A DNA stretch of 64,000 nucleotides from the IMG/VR virus record IMGVR_UViG_3300020157_000001, positions 1 to 64,000 of that record. The stretch is one strand, 5' to 3'. The position numbers and the translations under genes are program-made. Numbering within the stretch: the first letter of the stretch is position 1; each line of letters starts with the position of its first letter. Below, piece by piece: positions 38,015 through 48,600 of the stretch. Below the pieces are notes generated by a model. It saw only the letters and a list, made by a program, of their open reading frames with translations, was not told where the DNA came from and searched no databases. The stretch comes from a virus.

Positions 38015-39263
38015 ACGTCTCGTCCATGCCCTCTACGTCGTCCTCATGCACCTCAGAGAACTCCATAGTCTGCCAGTCCCATTTGATATGCACTTCTCCA
38101 CGGGGGGCAGTACGGGCTTCGACAACACGGATGATGGACTGGTTGTCGATGTCAGGGTTGCGCTCCACACCAAGTACCAAGTCTGCGTCCTGACCCATAG
38201 CGGATGAGTAGCCAATGGCATCGGCGGTAATCGCACGCGTACGCTTGTTGTTCAATTTCCAACCAAGAGCCTGCGTGGTACCAATGATAGGGATATCAAA
38301 CCTCTGGCATAGACGCTTCATCCCTCGGGATACATTAGTGAGCGCTTGCGGGCTACCCTTTGGCTCACCGTTCTGATCGTCCATCAGATACATACCGTCA
38401 ACCACCACCATGTCAGGCTTCATCTCCTGAATCTTTCCGGCAATAGCATCGACGGTGGTGAGGCTGGACGAGTCTTCGGAGAACATGAACGGATGCATGT
38501 TCTTACGAGCGACCATCATGTCGTGGATACGAGTCATCTCTGCGTTGCTCATATCGCCACTAAGGATTCTGTCGTAGGGGACTTGAGCGTTGAGAGCGTC
38601 CAGACGAGAGGCTTGCTCCTCGCTACTCATCTCAAACGAAATGAGTAGAGGCTTCTTGCCGTGACGGTGACATGCCTCTGCCATGATGAGAACGATCAAG
38701 CTCTTACCACGTTTCTGCTCTCCTGCTACCACGATGAACTGCTGGGGGCGCAGACCCTGAGTGATACGGTCTAGACCGTCGAACCCTGTAGGGATGCCTC
38801 GCAGCGTGTTCGGGTTAGCGCGCATGAACTCGTAGCGTGCAAAGCGATCTTCCCACGTAGAGATTACGTCGATGTCCCGTAGGCGGCTGGCCTCAACGGA
38901 TGCCTTCTGCAATCCTTTGGAGAGGATAGACATAGCGCCGTCAACGTCATCAGCCTCAAGGCTGTTCATGGCGTTAGCTGTAGCCTCAAGAACTTCCCGC
39001 TGCTTGTACGCAGTAAGGATCTCCTCAAAGAGTCCGCTGAATGTTTCGTCGGATGAGTCAAGAACCTCTACGTCACCGAACTGAGAATTGAATGCACGCA
39101 CAGACGGCACCGCTGCGTGCTTGCTGTTGTAGTCAAGTATCCATAGGTACTTCGGCTCCCAGATAGGAGAGAAGTGGAACGGCTTGATGCCAGCCTTTAC
39201 CGACTCAGTGAGCGACTGTAGCTCAATGATCTTGGAGATAGCTAGGTGCTCATGTGAGGCCAT
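38007..39263 (-). CDS. dnaB: DnaB-like replicative helicase
   Basis: 418 residues from the TAATG junction. RecA-fold motor: Walker A GEQKRGKS (181-188), KPLLISFEMS (H1a), MVVVDGMYLM (Walker B), GTTQALGW and a C-terminal Arg region. The N-terminal 130 residues are helical. It unwinds DNA ahead of the polymerase and is loaded by the DnaC-like protein encoded upstream. Confidence 0.9.
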   Translation of the reverse strand: MASHEHLAISKIIELQSLTESVKAGIKPFHFSPIWEPKYLWILDYNSKHAAVPSVRAFNSQFGDVEVLDSSDETFSGLFEEILTAYKQREVLEATANAMNSLEADDVDGAMSILSKGLQKASVEASRLRDIDVISTWEDRFARYEFMRANPNTLRGIPTGFDGLDRITQGLRPQQFIVVAGEQKRGKSLIVLIMAEACHRHGKKPLLISFEMSSEEQASRLDALNAQVPYDRILSGDMSNAEMTRIHDMMVARKNMHPFMFSEDSSSLTTVDAIAGKIQEMKPDMVVVDGMYLMDDQNGEPKGSPQALTNVSRGMKRLCQRFDIPIIGTTQALGWKLNNKRTRAITADAIGYSSAMGQDADLVLGVERNPDIDNQSIIRVVEARTAPRGEVHIKWDWQTMEFSEVHEDDVEGMDETYD

Positions 39264-39718
39264 TAGACCCCCCAAGTTGAGCCGGGGGACATGACTGTAC
39301 AGCGGGGGCCGAAGTAGGCAGCGTCGCTCTCAAACGGGGTGTACAGCGTATGCACATCCCTGTTGTACCTAAAGTCGTCCATGAGTCCCTCTGGGTCTTC
39401 GTATGAGTACACGGTTACGGATATTCCCTTACGTGCCAGCCAGTGCTCAATAGGCTCAATGTAGTCGGAGTCGTAGTACGTGTACACATCGACGTTTATC
39501 TTGAGTTGATTGACCATGTGACTCAACGACTTGATCGGCATCTCAGCGGTCTTCCATGACCGTACCACATCGTCTATCGTTATCCCCTGTTGGGGTACTG
39601 GCTTCTGCCAGAACTTCCTCTTCGCAGCGGGGGCATCCTCTTTAGGTATGAGGATCAGACCCTCAAACATGACAGCCACAGAGCTGGTCAGAAACGATCC
39701 AATGTCATTACCTTCCAC
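39263..39718 (-). CDS. Hypothetical protein in replication block, alpha/beta
   Basis: 151 residues. INVDVYTYYDSDYIEPIEHWL, ISVTVYSYEDPEGLMDDF and NRDVHTLYTPFESDAAYFG suggest an alpha/beta fold of the HAD or PIN kind, but catalytic residues are not clear. It sits between loader and helicase genes. Confidence 0.55.
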   Translation of the reverse strand: MEGNDIGSFLTSSVAVMFEGLILIPKEDAPAAKRKFWQKPVPQQGITIDDVVRSWKTAEMPIKSLSHMVNQLKINVDVYTYYDSDYIEPIEHWLARKGISVTVYSYEDPEGLMDDFRYNRDVHTLYTPFESDAAYFGPRCTVMSPGSTWGV

Positions 39719-40319
39719 GGAGAGTCACCATATCCATATCCTTAGTAGGACCTTCCATCCTACTGGTATAGATATGGCGTATGTCTGCCGCTGAGTGCTC
39801 AGAGGTAATAATCGTCGTAAGCATGTGAGCGTGACGGTGACGGATCAAGCTGCCGATCTCATGCTTGGCAAAGTCGGTGAGGCGCTCCTGCCCTAGACCG
39901 TCGATGACGAGGATGTCCCATGTTCCCTTGATGTACTTCAAGAGGTGCTGAGATGAGTACATCTCGGGCAGACCCTCGCTGGAGTCAAAGGAATCTTTCA
40001 CCATGGCAACGTAGTCATCGGTGTCGATGAACCGCCCACTCACCTTGTGGTTCTCCATAAGGGCGGTGAGCACGTTGACTGCCTGAAAGGTCTTGCCAGT
40101 CAATGCGTAGCCCTGAATGAGCAGGCTCTTGCCGGGGGTGTACGAGGCTACCCACTTGTCAACGGCAGCGATGGATGGGTCTTTCCACGTAGGACTGACC
40201 GCACGTGTAGCAATGGCATGGCGAGCGGGAACCTTGGCGTGATAGACACGCTCTTCTAGTGAGCGGTTACGCCACCAGTTACCGCTCTTCCACTCTCTTG
40301 GTGTCTCAAATGATGTCAC
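39708..40319 (-). CDS. DnaC/IstB-like helicase loader ATPase
   Basis: 203 residues. Walker A GYALTGKT (70-77), Walker B DILVIDGLGQE, and IITSEHS (sensor 1). Single AAA+ domain with a short N-terminus. The family loads DnaB-type helicases on DNA, which agrees with the nearby helicase gene. Confidence 0.8.
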   Translation of the reverse strand: MTSFETPREWKSGNWWRNRSLEERVYHAKVPARHAIATRAVSPTWKDPSIAAVDKWVASYTPGKSLLIQGYALTGKTFQAVNVLTALMENHKVSGRFIDTDDYVAMVKDSFDSSEGLPEMYSSQHLLKYIKGTWDILVIDGLGQERLTDFAKHEIGSLIRHRHAHMLTTIITSEHSAADIRHIYTSRMEGPTKDMDMVTLRGR

Positions 40320-40831
40320 AGGTACTCCACGATGATCTCAAACTTAGCCGTGGGTCCGTCCCGTTCACTGACGATACACCTATGGCGTATCTCTTCATCG
40401 TGTTCGGATGACCAAGGCGGCTGGTCGCTGGGGGGAAGACTATCACTCCGCACGTAGTCATTGGCAATGAATGCCAAGATACGTGGTCGGTACTCAATGG
40501 GGATTGGGTTAGCTGCGAGAAGTTTGTCTTGCACTTCCTTTTTGAGGAAGGTAAGGACGGGGCGCGCAACAGTACCCGCAGTGGTTTCGTAGAAGCTATC
40601 AATAGCCTGTTTGATATGCTCCTCTGATATGCCCCGTTTAATCAGTCGGGACATACCGATGAACAAGATCGTCCTGTCATCTTCGGAGAAGACTTGGTGC
40701 ATCTTGGTCTTGGGGTGGGAGGTGAAGTACTCTCTGAGTACCGCTGCCCTACCTCCAATGGGTTTACTCTTCTTTGCTTTTGGTGCTACAGAAGGGGGGC
40801 TGACATCTTCTGATCCTGCTCCATAGATCAT
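40316..40831 (-). CDS. Putative replication accessory protein
   Basis: 171 residues. Basic N-terminus (PKAKKSKPIGGRAAVLREYF), helical middle (MSRLIKRGISEEHIKQAIDSFY), and a C-terminal region with a C-terminal beta end. Its place just upstream of the loader suggests an initiator or DnaD-like partner; no motif confirms. Its 5' leader is the structured element at 40851-40950. Confidence 0.5.
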   Translation of the reverse strand: MIYGAGSEDVSPPSVAPKAKKSKPIGGRAAVLREYFTSHPKTKMHQVFSEDDRTILFIGMSRLIKRGISEEHIKQAIDSFYETTAGTVARPVLTFLKKEVQDKLLAANPIPIEYRPRILAFIANDYVRSDSLPPSDQPPWSSEHDEEIRHRCIVSERDGPTAKFEIIVEYL

Positions 40832-40850
40832 ATGTGCCTTCCATGAGAAA

Positions 40851-40950
40851 TTGAGGGGCGGGGGGAAAGGAGGGGAATCCTACTCAGTCACGTGCCGATG
40901 CTGGTACGGATACCCTCTTCACCCTTGCGGAAGAAGCCCCCGCCCCTCAA
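40851..40950 (-). ncRNA. Candidate structured leader between replication genes
   Basis: TTGAGGGGCGGGGG (40851-40864) and its exact reverse complement (40937-40950) form a 14-bp stem closing a 72-base loop. In the transcript the loop can form smaller hairpins (CTTC/GAAG, GGTA/TACC). It begins four bases after the upstream stop and ends just before the SD of the next gene. It may be a leader switch or an attenuating terminator; there is no clear T run. Confidence 0.45.
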
Positions 40951-40953
40951 GAC

Positions 40954-41976
40954 TTATCCGAGGATGATACCCTTTACTGACCGAGACACAACATCCTCAA
41001 GCGCTTTTAGTGCGAGTGAACGGTGACGGCCTGCGGGAACATTGGAAATGATGTGCTCACCCAACTGGAAGGCGGCGCTGGTGAGGTCGTTGATTGTCTC
41101 TGTCTCTCTACGGCTTGGCTCGCGAGCGTGATCGAAGAGGCTGGCACGAAGTTCCTCATAGCCAACGACTACTGGAGTAGTGGGAGCTGGCAAGGTCAGG
41201 TCGCTATCACCAAGGGTGACGGGCATGGGCTTACCAATGTGCTGTGAGGGAAGAGGACCTGCCGTAGGCTTGTTCGCTGGATAAGGCTTAGCTGCCTTGG
41301 GAGTAACGTGTACGGGGAGATCTTCCTTTGGGGGAAGAGCCTGCGCTGGCAAGGTAGTACCAAGGATGACCTTGATGTAGTTGGCCTTGCCTGACACCCC
41401 ATCGGGGAGGTTGCCCGTCTCCATAGCGAGTCGCTTGAGCGATGCGACTGGCATGATGTTCAGTTCGTCCTCTGTGAACGCAACGGGGGCATCATCGGTC
41501 GGGTCATCTTCTACGTACGATGTCGCAGCAGGTGTGACCTCTTCCTTTTCGGGAACAAGGGACAGAGAGATGGGGGCGAGTCCGTTGGACAACTCCAGTA
41601 CAAGGGCGCTCTCTGGCACTGTGTCGAACACGAAGTTGACAAGCTCTTCTGCCTCGTTGTCATCCCAGAGGATGAGCACCTTACCCTTGTTCGCCATAGC
41701 GCCAAGGATCTGCTTCTCCACACCGTTCACCTCAAGGGTGCTGCCGGATTCTGCGGATGTGAATGCCTTGGGGGGCTTGTTGTCAGGGTTGTGGTACATG
41801 AGGAACTGCACGTCGTTGTCAAGAATGTAGTCGTAGGCAGCAGCCAGACCATCGGTTGGCTTGCCGTACCACGGTAGTGCAACTACATCGTCCTCTTCAA
41901 GAAGATCACGGAGACCTTCTTGGATTACTGTCTTGGGGGCATTACCTGTCCCCAGCAAAGCGTGGATACGTGACAT
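40954..41976 (-). CDS. Large hypothetical protein heading the replication operon
   Basis: 340 residues. Ordered N-terminal part about 1-130 (VLILWDDNEAEELVNFVF, ESALVLELSNGL), then an acidic and Pro-rich linker with a possible SAP-like or helical segment (NIMPVASLKRLAMETGNLP), and a C-terminal helical part (DLTSAAFQLGEHIISNV). No family recognised. First gene after a probable promoter at about 42037. Confidence 0.6.
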   Translation of the reverse strand: MSRIHALLGTGNAPKTVIQEGLRDLLEEDDVVALPWYGKPTDGLAAAYDYILDNDVQFLMYHNPDNKPPKAFTSAESGSTLEVNGVEKQILGAMANKGKVLILWDDNEAEELVNFVFDTVPESALVLELSNGLAPISLSLVPEKEEVTPAATSYVEDDPTDDAPVAFTEDELNIMPVASLKRLAMETGNLPDGVSGKANYIKVILGTTLPAQALPPKEDLPVHVTPKAAKPYPANKPTAGPLPSQHIGKPMPVTLGDSDLTLPAPTTPVVVGYEELRASLFDHAREPSRRETETINDLTSAAFQLGEHIISNVPAGRHRSLALKALEDVVSRSVKGIILG

Positions 41977-42008
41977 CGGGTCTCCCTGTCGTAGGTCTAA
42001 GGGTCGTC

Positions 42009-42037
42009 ACTGTACACCCCCACCAACGTCAATGCAA
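42009..42037 (-). promoter_or_regulatory. Candidate promoter of the replication operon
   Basis: On the minus strand TTGCAT (42037-42032), a 17-base spacer, TACAGT (42014-42009). It precedes the gene at 41976. The -35 overlaps a dyad of the AAGTNNNACTT type. Confidence 0.4.
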
Positions 42038-42047
42038 GTAAGACTTG
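42035..42047. promoter_or_regulatory. Dyad overlapping the replication promoter
   Basis: CAAGTAAGACTTG: arms CAAGT/ACTTG around AAG. It differs from the left-arm core AAGTAAYACTT at one central base and shares its arms with the copy at 11463-11505. It overlaps the -35 hexamer, as an operator would. Confidence 0.5.
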
Positions 42048-42048
42048 G

Positions 42049-42064
42049 TGTGACCCTTGTCACA
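42049..42064 (-). terminator. Weak hairpin at the end of the tail gene block
   Basis: TGTGAC/GTCACA with a four-base loop, overlapping the stop codon of the last tail gene. No T tract, so termination is uncertain. Confidence 0.3.
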
Positions 42065-42635
42065 TACCTCGAACAGCGTTGTACGCAACGATTGAGTATT
42101 TAGCTTCCTCGGTGATCGGAAGGGTCGAAGTAAACAAAGTCTGCATTGCACCAACTGTCTTCTGATAGTCCTCGGAATAGATTGATACCGAGTTGTTAGC
42201 AGAGCTTACCCATCGGTAGTCACTGACCGCTGAGAGTATGCCGCCTATGGGCGTTGACCCGTCAAAGTACGTGCCAAGGAAGTTCACCTCTGCAAGGAGG
42301 TTTGCCGCTGTAAACGACCCTACCGACAGGTCAACCATGAACTCAACGAGGCAGTTGGTGTAGGTGGATGCGTTGGTAAAGGCAGTTACTGGGATCTCTA
42401 CTACAGATACACCATTGATGATCTTGGAGCCGCTGCTCATCCCGACGATGCGGTTGGCTGAGTCGATGAGCCGCCCCCACTTAATCGCTGTGGTAGTACC
42501 TACGGAGAAGTAAGCACGGTCACCAAGTAACACGGGGATCACACTGTAGGCGGGGGAGAGGCTACCTATAGTAATGACCGCCCCCGTAGAGGGAGTAGTA
42601 GCAGTCCAAGTCTGACCAGAGAGAGTAACAGTCAT
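42060..42635 (-). CDS. Small tail or fibre-associated protein
   Basis: 191 residues, beta-rich and Ser/Thr-rich (GAVITIGSLSPAYSVIPVLLG, AYFSVGTTTAIKWG). Directly downstream of the giant LamG protein and at the end of the tail operon, the place of fibre or fibre-assembly proteins. No family recognised. Confidence 0.55.
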   Translation of the reverse strand: MTVTLSGQTWTATTPSTGAVITIGSLSPAYSVIPVLLGDRAYFSVGTTTAIKWGRLIDSANRIVGMSSGSKIINGVSVVEIPVTAFTNASTYTNCLVEFMVDLSVGSFTAANLLAEVNFLGTYFDGSTPIGGILSAVSDYRWVSSANNSVSIYSEDYQKTVGAMQTLFTSTLPITEEAKYSIVAYNAVRGM

Positions 42636-42636
42636 A

Positions 42637-45600
42637 CTAAACCGTCCCGTAGTAGGTGTTGATTGCTGCAATTTCAGTAGCGGTGAGCGCCCGTCGGAAT
42701 ATGGCTACAGCGAGAAGCTCCATCTGTGCGTATTGTGCCCCCCCAATGTCTTGACGACCTATGGTCATTGGTCCAGAGTTAGCAAGAGTTCCTACGGTGA
42801 AGTCTGTAACGGGTGTTCCCGCTACACCGTTTGTGTACAGAGTAACTTGGTCTGTCGCGGTATCCCGAACGCCAATCACGGTATTTACGGTCCCCGTTGT
42901 CGCAGTCGTATTTCCAGCAGCGATAGTTCCACCTGCGTCTCCAGTGATGGCCATGAATTGGGTGGAGCTTGGATTACCGTTGGTCAGATACCACCCTGAG
43001 GAGACACCGACGTTTGACCACTTCATTGCTATACGGGTGTCGGCGGGCGTGGTGCCCCATTGGCGTACAACTCCCACCACTGTGAATGAGTCTGTGGCAG
43101 AGAAATCAAGTAAGTCGTTGTCTGGCACTTCCATATAGCTGGAAGATCCAAAAAGCCATGTTGGGCGGGTGACAGCTACTGCCTTCTTACCTGCTGCTGT
43201 GCTACGGTTGATTGCCATTTCTTGACTTGATCTGGCGGGGTCGATCCATAGCACAGCAGTGGAGAGAAGCGCTACTGACTCTGCTGTCTCTTCTCCTTGG
43301 TAGTGCGTATTGATGAGAGCAACTTCAGTTGCAGTGAGAGCACGACGGAATACTGCTGCACCGTACATTTCAAACTCACCAAAGTAGACGGGGGTTCCAC
43401 CTCCGTAATCAGAGCCAATGAGGAATGGAGCGGCGTTCGCTACACCCAATGTAGTTATGTCCGTAACACTAGCTCCAGCACTAGCACCAGAGTATGTGAC
43501 TAGTGAGTCTGTTGAAGCGTTACGTACCCCAGAGAATACAGTTAGCGCACCAGCAGCAGGAACAGGTGAAAGTGACTCCGAGGTTTGACCTGTGGTACCA
43601 GCGTCTATTCTTAGACTTGTACCAAAGCTTGATTTTTGCAGAAAGCTAATAGTAGGAGAGGAGGGTGTTCCCGCTGATCCTTTAGAGAAGATACGCACAT
43701 CGTTTGAGGGAGACCCCCACTGTCGGAGAGCAGCAACCATTGTGAATGAATCAGTAAGAGCAAAGTCAAGCAGGTCGTTGTCTGCTATAGACATGTAGTC
43801 GTTACCACCGAATAGGAAGGTGGGGCGCACAACCGTCGCCCCCTTGTGTCCAGTGGTAGAACGAACCACAAGCGCCTTCTGTTGTGACGAAGCTGCATCA
43901 ATCCAGAACTTAGCTGTATTGAGGATGGTTACAGCAGCGCTATCGAAGGCAGTGGTGTAATGGTTAGTGATCGTTGTGATCTGTGCTGCGCTTAGTGCGG
44001 ACTTGAACACTGCTACAGCAATCAACTCAAAGTCTGTGTTAGTTCCGAAGAATGTTCCTAGTTGGCTACCTATACGAAGGGGGGACGTATTGGTCAGAGT
44101 TGATGTAGTGGTATCTGACACAGTAGTGCTAGCTGTGCCGTTGTTGTAGGTACGAAGCAACAAGTTGGCCCGATCACGAACACCTGCCATTACGTTGATT
44201 GTTCCCGCTGTTGGGGCGACAGCGGAAGCTACGTTGGGTGAGGCGGCAGTGTCACTAACAAGGAACTTAGTGGAGGTTGTGGTACCACTGTTATACAGGA
44301 GCCAACCGGGTGTGTTAATTAAAGAGGTATACGCACCCTTGGTAACGAGTTGACCGTTAGTTTGAATAGTGTTCCATTGTCGGGTAACCGCTATTACCGT
44401 GAACGAGTCTCCTACTGCAAAGTTAATGTCAGCATGATCGGGGGCTTCCATGAAGTCGTCCCCACCAAAAAGCCAGACCGGGGCTTCAACAAGAACACCC
44501 CTACGACCACTTGTTCCTCTTGAGGCTGTCCACACTCGTCCATTGGACGTTCCACCAGTTTGCCCCATGTCATTAGCTGACCAGTTAAGAACTGGGTTAG
44601 CGGTCATATCTAATCCTGACCAAATCTTTGCCGCATAGTACTTGCCAGCAGTGAACGCTGCGCCTGCGTTATCTCCACCTACGTTGACGGGGACGGCACT
44701 AGCACGGATGTTTGTCACACCGGAAGTGGTCACAGTTTCGTAGTTAGTCCAGTTAACCCCATCGGAAGATCGGTAGAAACGACAGGTAAAACCACCCGCA
44801 CCGTTGTCAACGTCTAGAGATGCTCCAACCCACATCTTCTTGCCAGCAGGTATGCCATGAGGAACGATTCCATAAGCTGCACCGCTAGTACCTGCTGCTG
44901 TATTCCATACAAACGCTAAGGTTCCGCCTAACGTAGCGCTGCTATGAGCATTCAGTTGGTAGTTGTTAAATGATGAATCTACACCGCTAGCACGCTTTCC
45001 AAGAAGCCCTCTTTCAGAAGTAATATCATCAAGCTGAACCTGAACAGCTACCGCAATATCACCTGTAATACATACATCAGTAGTTGAGGGGGTTGACATG
45101 TAGTTTGCACCGCTGGTGAGACCGGGCTGATACCAATACTTATCCCCGTAGAAAGGCAGGTGCAGGGGGTCAGAAGTATCAGAAGCAGTAGCGTACTTAC
45201 CGGCTTTAGCATTGAGAGCAGATCCTGTAGCACCAAGGTTCTTAATCAACTGGGAAGATGACCCCGCAACAGGGATCGAAGTCTGCGTGCCAGAAGTGAT
45301 TTGCTTAGTGAAATCAATATCTACAATCGCCTGTCCAGCAATACCATTTCGTACTATAGCCCGATAATGCTTTCCTGTCATTGAGCCGTACCATGTACCC
45401 GATGTGTTCTGTGTAGTTGCACCAAACCCCATTGGATATCCGGTGTTAGCACGGGTGTTAACTATGCGTGTGTCTGTGTTAGCACCGATAGTTGTCCACG
45501 TAGTCGGTTCTGCTACTTGATCGGGGGCGTAGTAGAAGGTGGTAACGCCAGCACTAGCGGAGCGTGTGACCTTCAGCCAAAGTGTTGTACCGTTAGCAGG

Positions 45601-48600
45601 ACGAGAAGCTGCTGCCCAAGTAACGGTTGGGTAAACGGCGGGGGCCGACCCCAATCCCAAAACAATGGTGGTAGAGGTAATGTAGAACCAGTAGTCGTTG
45701 CCAAACCCTTTAGCTACCATAGCAGGAGAAGTACCTATGGTGTCGTACCAGTCGTCCATTGCAACACGGCACACGATTTCTACATCACGGTTACGCTCTA
45801 TACGAGCAAAGTTTGTATCAGCCTGAGTTAGGCTAACGGTTGCAGCTAGAGAAGATCGTTCTGTAAACGATTGAGTGAACTGTGTTTGTTGGGTGAAGTC
45901 GGCATCTATAGCAGCGGCTACTGATGCTCCTCCGATACCATTTCGTACCTTAACATTATAGATTCGCCCACTGAAGTTTCCTAACCCACCATCACGGCTT
46001 CCAAACTGAACTTGTTGAGCGCCTGCTGTTTCTGGGGCAGTAGCGATTGTCCCCGTGCTGGAAGCTGTCCATGTAGTAGGTTCGTATGCTTGATCGGCTG
46101 CGTAGTAAAAGGACACGGAACCACCTGTTGAGGCACGGGTCACCTTGTACCAGCGAGTTGTCCCCACAACGAAGATGCCAGTGGTACTAACGGCGTTAAC
46201 AGCCCAGTTGTTAGCGGAAGTTGAGTAGTGGGCAAGAACAATCTTGCTTGGGTCCGTCCCGTCCATGAGGACTCTCCAAGCAGTGTCTCTGACAACTAGT
46301 GCAGCGTTTGCGTTAACACTAGCGGGAGTGCATCGGAACACTATTTCGTAGTCACCGGGAAGGTCATAGGCGGTGTTAGTGGGGACAGCAACCCTGTAGC
46401 CGCTTGCTTGTGTACCGTGCAAAGACAAGAAGGTTGTTCCACTAGTAATCTTTGATGCGTTGCTAGTGCTAGCAACGGTAACTAGCGCGTTGTTAGCTGA
46501 CCCTTCATTAAAGGTGGTTGCAAGTGCTACCTGCTTTGAGAAGTCAGCATCAAATACTGTTGCGCCAGAAGTGGTGTTACGGACAATGACACGGTAGATC
46601 TTTCCAGAAAAGGGGCGAGATAGTCCTGTCATATTACCGATACGCAAATCCATAGTATTATCTGCGATGGTAGTAACCGTGGTGTTTCCTGTGCCAATAG
46701 CTGTCCAAGATGTAGGTTCTATTGGCGAGTCCGCTGCCCAGAAAAAGGCATAAGCTCCGGTTCCCGTAGTCCAAGTTACTCTACCCCAAATGGGTTGACC
46801 TGCTGAAGCGTTGTGGGGGCTAGAGGAAACACCTTGGTTTGTGGTTCCATTACTTATTTGAAAGTTAAAAACTCCACCACTGCTATATACCTCATACCCA
46901 CCACCGCTGGGAACACCTGCTCCATTAAGCTTAGAGACAATACGACCTCCAACAGCGGAGGTGTAACTATCAGCAGCAATCCTGAAGACTATCTCTACGC
47001 TGCTGCTTGGCATATCCAGTATGGTGCCGTTATCGGGGGTAGTTGCGTAGTTGCCGTCTATACCAGCCAACGATAGGAAGGTTGAACCGTCAACTATTTG
47101 CGCCCCACCTGCTGCTGTAGCTAAAGCTTTGCAGCGTGATTGGTCGGGGATAACTGTGGCACCGATTTCTGCCGAACTGAAGTCGAGATCAAGGACGGGG
47201 TTAGTCGATGGAGAGGATGGCCTAATAATGGTTCGGTACAACCTGACGTTGCCACCACTACCGGATACAGCTCCAATTGTAAGTGAGCTGGTGTTTGCAC
47301 CCAACGCCCCAGAAGTGACACCCCCCGTACCATTAGTTGCTGTACCCCATGAGGTTGGCTCAGTAGCTTGATCTGGTTGCTGATAAAAAGTAACCGCACC
47401 AGTAGAAGTGAATCGAACGACCTTTAGCCAGAAGGGGGTGCCTAGGGGGTAAGAGAAGCCAGAAGCTATCGCGTACTGGGGAGTACCGGGAGTGGCGGAA
47501 AGCTCTGTGCCGAGGGAGATTCCTCCGGTACCTAGTAACGATAGGAAGAATCCACCTGACGCTCCTAATCCCAATCCCTTTGTGATAAGAAGGTTGTCGT
47601 TAGTAAGGGCGGTATTGGCGAGCTTGTCAACTTGAAGCCTCATTACTATTTCAATAGTAGAAAGGTTGAACTGGTTGAGCACGGCATCGTTAGGTATTTC
47701 TACTCGCGCCCCACCTCCTGTACACGCCAAGAAGTTAGTACCGTTAGAGCCAAGTAATTCCATTGCTCCGTTGTCTGGTATAACAGCATAGTTGTCAGCG
47801 CTCTGACCTGACGCGCCAACCACGCTACTGGTGGAGTAAAAGTAGTTCTCACCTGTGTGGGTAAGGAGGAGGGGGTCGTTAGTGTCAGGAGTACTTGAGC
47901 TACCAACCTTTGCAACAAGGGCGCGCCCCCCAGTACCAAGGTTACTAAGGTATTGAGGAGTATAAGTAGACAAGGCTGTCCCCGTGAAAGGTACTGATAC
48001 TTGATTACCTGAGGTAAGACCTGTAGTGAAGTCAACGTCTACAACTGTGGGGCCACCACTTCCATTGCGAATAATGGTTCGGTAAATCTTCCCAGCAAGT
48101 GGAAGCGTTGATCCCGATTCTACGGTTCCTATTTCCAGAGGAGAGGTAGTCTGGAATACACTCAAAGATGCGGAACTTGTAGCAGTAAGAGTAGTGGTAT
48201 AACTTGATGGTTCAGCCTGCCCTGTATCTACTGAGTAGCCAACAACCAATGTCCTTGTTGAAGGGGTGTACCTAGCCCGAATCCAATAAGAACTTCCATC
48301 GACTAGGGCGGGGGAGGGGACACCAGTAGTCTCCGAAAAAAAGGTGGATACTCCATCGGTAGAAACAAAGAACTGGAAGTTACCCGTTGCAGTCACTCTG
48401 AGGTGCCATGAATACTGGGTTGCCCTCCACTTACCAACTAGTATCTGACCTCCGGTAGGAGTCCAGTCGTCAAGGGATACACGCATTACAATTTCAATGA
48501 CACCAGTCAAAGCCAACGACGGGTTATCGGGAATGGAAACATAGTTGCTTGCAACTCCCGGAAGGTACAGGTGGTTAGTACCTGTGTGCGGAAGGAGGAG

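Noticed and set aside
43297-47371. Plus-strand open frames within the LamG gene
   Set aside because: All are opposite-strand shadows of the giant gene, lack SDs and have unlikely composition.
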